Assembly (NCBI GenBank): GCA_003963145.1
Contig: RXJJ01000022.1
Span: 89,211 to 153,210 of the forward strand
Length of the DNA: 64,000 nucleotides
Reading direction: 5' to 3'
Source of the DNA: Bradyrhizobiaceae bacterium
GTDB lineage: Bacteria; Pseudomonadota; Alphaproteobacteria; Rhizobiales; Xanthobacteraceae
This document shows, in pieces, positions 63,198-64,000 of this stretch. Each line of letters begins with the position of its first letter. Positions within the stretch are counted from its first letter, which is position 1. Under the pieces are notes generated by a model. It did no database searches. It saw only the letters and a program-made list of their open reading frames with translations, and was not told where the DNA came from. The position numbers were made by a program, and so were the translations under genes.

Positions 63198-64000
63198 TTA
63201 AGCCTGCGGCTGCGGCTCGAAGCCGGTGTCGGGCCGCGGACGCGGCTTGCCGGCCGGCGGCACCGCCGAGGTGCGCGGGCCGGAGGGCTCCAGCACCGAC
63301 TCGCGGTTCGGCTTCTTGCCGTTGAGAAGATCGGTGATCTCCTCGCCGGTCAGGGTTTCGTATTCGAGCAGGCCCTTGGCCAGGGTTTCGAGATCGCCGC
63401 GCTTCTCGGTGAGAATGCGGACCGCGTCGTTGTAGCCCGTTTCGACGAGGCGCTTGACCTCGGCGTCGATCTTCTGGGCCGTCGACTCGGAGACATTCTG
63501 CTGCCGGTTGACCGACATGCCGAGGAACACCTCGTCCTGATTTTCGCCGTAAGCGACGGTGCCGAGTTCTTCCGACAGGCCCCAGCGCGTCACCATCATC
63601 TTCGCAAGGCGGGTGGCCTGCTCGATGTCGGAGGCGGCGCCGGACGTCACCTTCTCGCGCCCGAAGATCAGTTCTTCGGCGACGCGGCCACCCATCATGA
63701 TGGCGAGACGCGAGGTCATCTGCTCGAGCGACATCGACAGCTTGTCACGCTCGGGCAACTGCATGACCATGCCGAGCGCACGGCCGCGCGGAATGATGGT
63801 CGCCTTGTGGATCGGATCGGTCGCGACGACGTTGAGGCCGACGATGGCGTGACCGCCCTCGTGGTACGCCGTCAGCAGCTTCTCTTCCTCGGTCATGACG
63901 AGCGACTTGCGCTCGGCGCCCATCATCACCTTGTCCTTGGCTTCCTCGAACTCGGCCTGCGTCACCATGCGCTTGTTGCGGCGCGCGGCGGTGAGCGCCG
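63198..64000 (-). CDS. ftsH: ATP-dependent zinc metalloprotease FtsH, C-terminal part (N-terminus beyond the window)
   Basis: FtsH degrades membrane proteins and regulators such as LpxC. The window holds the peptidase domain end: the zinc motif HEGGH in [14 protein letters not shown], then [28 protein letters not shown], and the C-terminal helical region ending in the [16 protein letters not shown] tail. The frame stays open to base 64000, with [15 protein letters not shown] before the Met at 63968, so that Met is internal and the AAA domain lies outside. A Pro/Arg-rich tail is common in this group. Confidence 0.94.
   Translation of the reverse strand, partial: ALTAARRNKRMVTQAEFEEAKDKVMMGAERKSLVMTEEEKLLTAYHEGGHAIVGLNVVATDPIHKATIIPRGRALGMVMQLPERDKLSMSLEQMTSRLAIMMGGRVAEELIFGREKVTSGAASDIEQATRLAKMMVTRWGLSEELGTVAYGENQDEVFLGMSVNRQQNVSESTAQKIDAEVKRLVETGYNDAVRILTEKRGDLETLAKGLLEYETLTGEEITDLLNGKKPNRESVLEPSGPRTSAVPPAGKPRPRPDTGFEPQPQA

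Overview
The window is a GC-rich chromosomal segment of an alphaproteobacterium, most probably Hyphomicrobiales, family Nitrobacteraceae (Bradyrhizobium / Rhodopseudomonas / Afipia / Nitrobacter group). The grounds are the gene content and neighbourhoods (ribF-ileS-lspA followed by an M16 peptidase pair, an lpxK-waaA-acyltransferase-DUF4170 cluster, hisZ-hisG, a CIRCE-controlled groESL), several families I know mainly from this group (DUF2093, DUF4170, DUF6101, DUF2076), and an alpha/beta hydrolase that aligns residue for residue with the Rhodopseudomonas fluoroacetate dehalogenase as I remember it. This placement is inference; no rRNA or tRNA gene is present to confirm it.

Layout. 1-2.1 kb: the end of a degenerate EAL protein, a HAD-family protein and a CheY-like single-domain regulator. 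2.35-13.2 kb: housekeeping genes on the + strand (ribF, ileS, lspA, an exported protein, an active/inactive M16 peptidase pair, arfB, mutL). 13.2-18.9 kb: rsmD and a pseudouridine synthase with a very long Arg-rich tail on the - strand, tadA on the + strand, then a purD / dehalogenase-like hydrolase / GNAT operon on the - strand. 19-28.8 kb: xseA and DUF2093, the lipid A and Kdo cluster (lpxK, waaA, acyltransferase, DUF4170, a CysQ-like phosphatase, a PmbA-like protein), DUF6101, ubiA and an exported protein. 29-34 kb: rsmE, hisZ-hisG, a GT2 glycosyltransferase and an HpnK/ChbG-type deacetylase. 34-40 kb: a repeat-rich intergenic region, a DUF2076 protein, an L,D-transpeptidase, cheZ, a lipoprotein and groES-groEL.

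40-53 kb: a DsbD/ScsB-like thiol-disulfide exchanger with a DUF1223 partner, two exported proteins flanking a CrtI-like flavoprotein, a lactate/glycolate-type permease, a BacA/SbmA-type ABC exporter, a ClC antiporter and a TorF-like porin. 53-60 kb: a lysine-rich histone-like protein, the glycolate oxidase genes glcD-glcE-glcF, a TetR regulator and a GT87 membrane protein. 60.2-62.5 kb: a compact, AT-richer three-gene cassette encoding a putative winged-helix/PD-(D/E)XK protein, a ParA-type ATPase and a small lysine-tailed protein, with overlapping starts. This is the most promising undescribed unit in the window. 62.5-64 kb: a conserved Cys-pair protein and the C-terminal part of ftsH, which runs off the end.

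Most of the window is ordinary core genome. Non-coding signals that stand out are the CIRCE operator before groES, palindromic intergenic repeats (including a three-armed one between groES and groEL and an opposed pair after hpnK), an unexplained 79-bp imperfect inverted repeat at 34210-34288, and several clear intrinsic terminators. I see no integrase, insertion sequence, CRISPR array, tRNA or rRNA.
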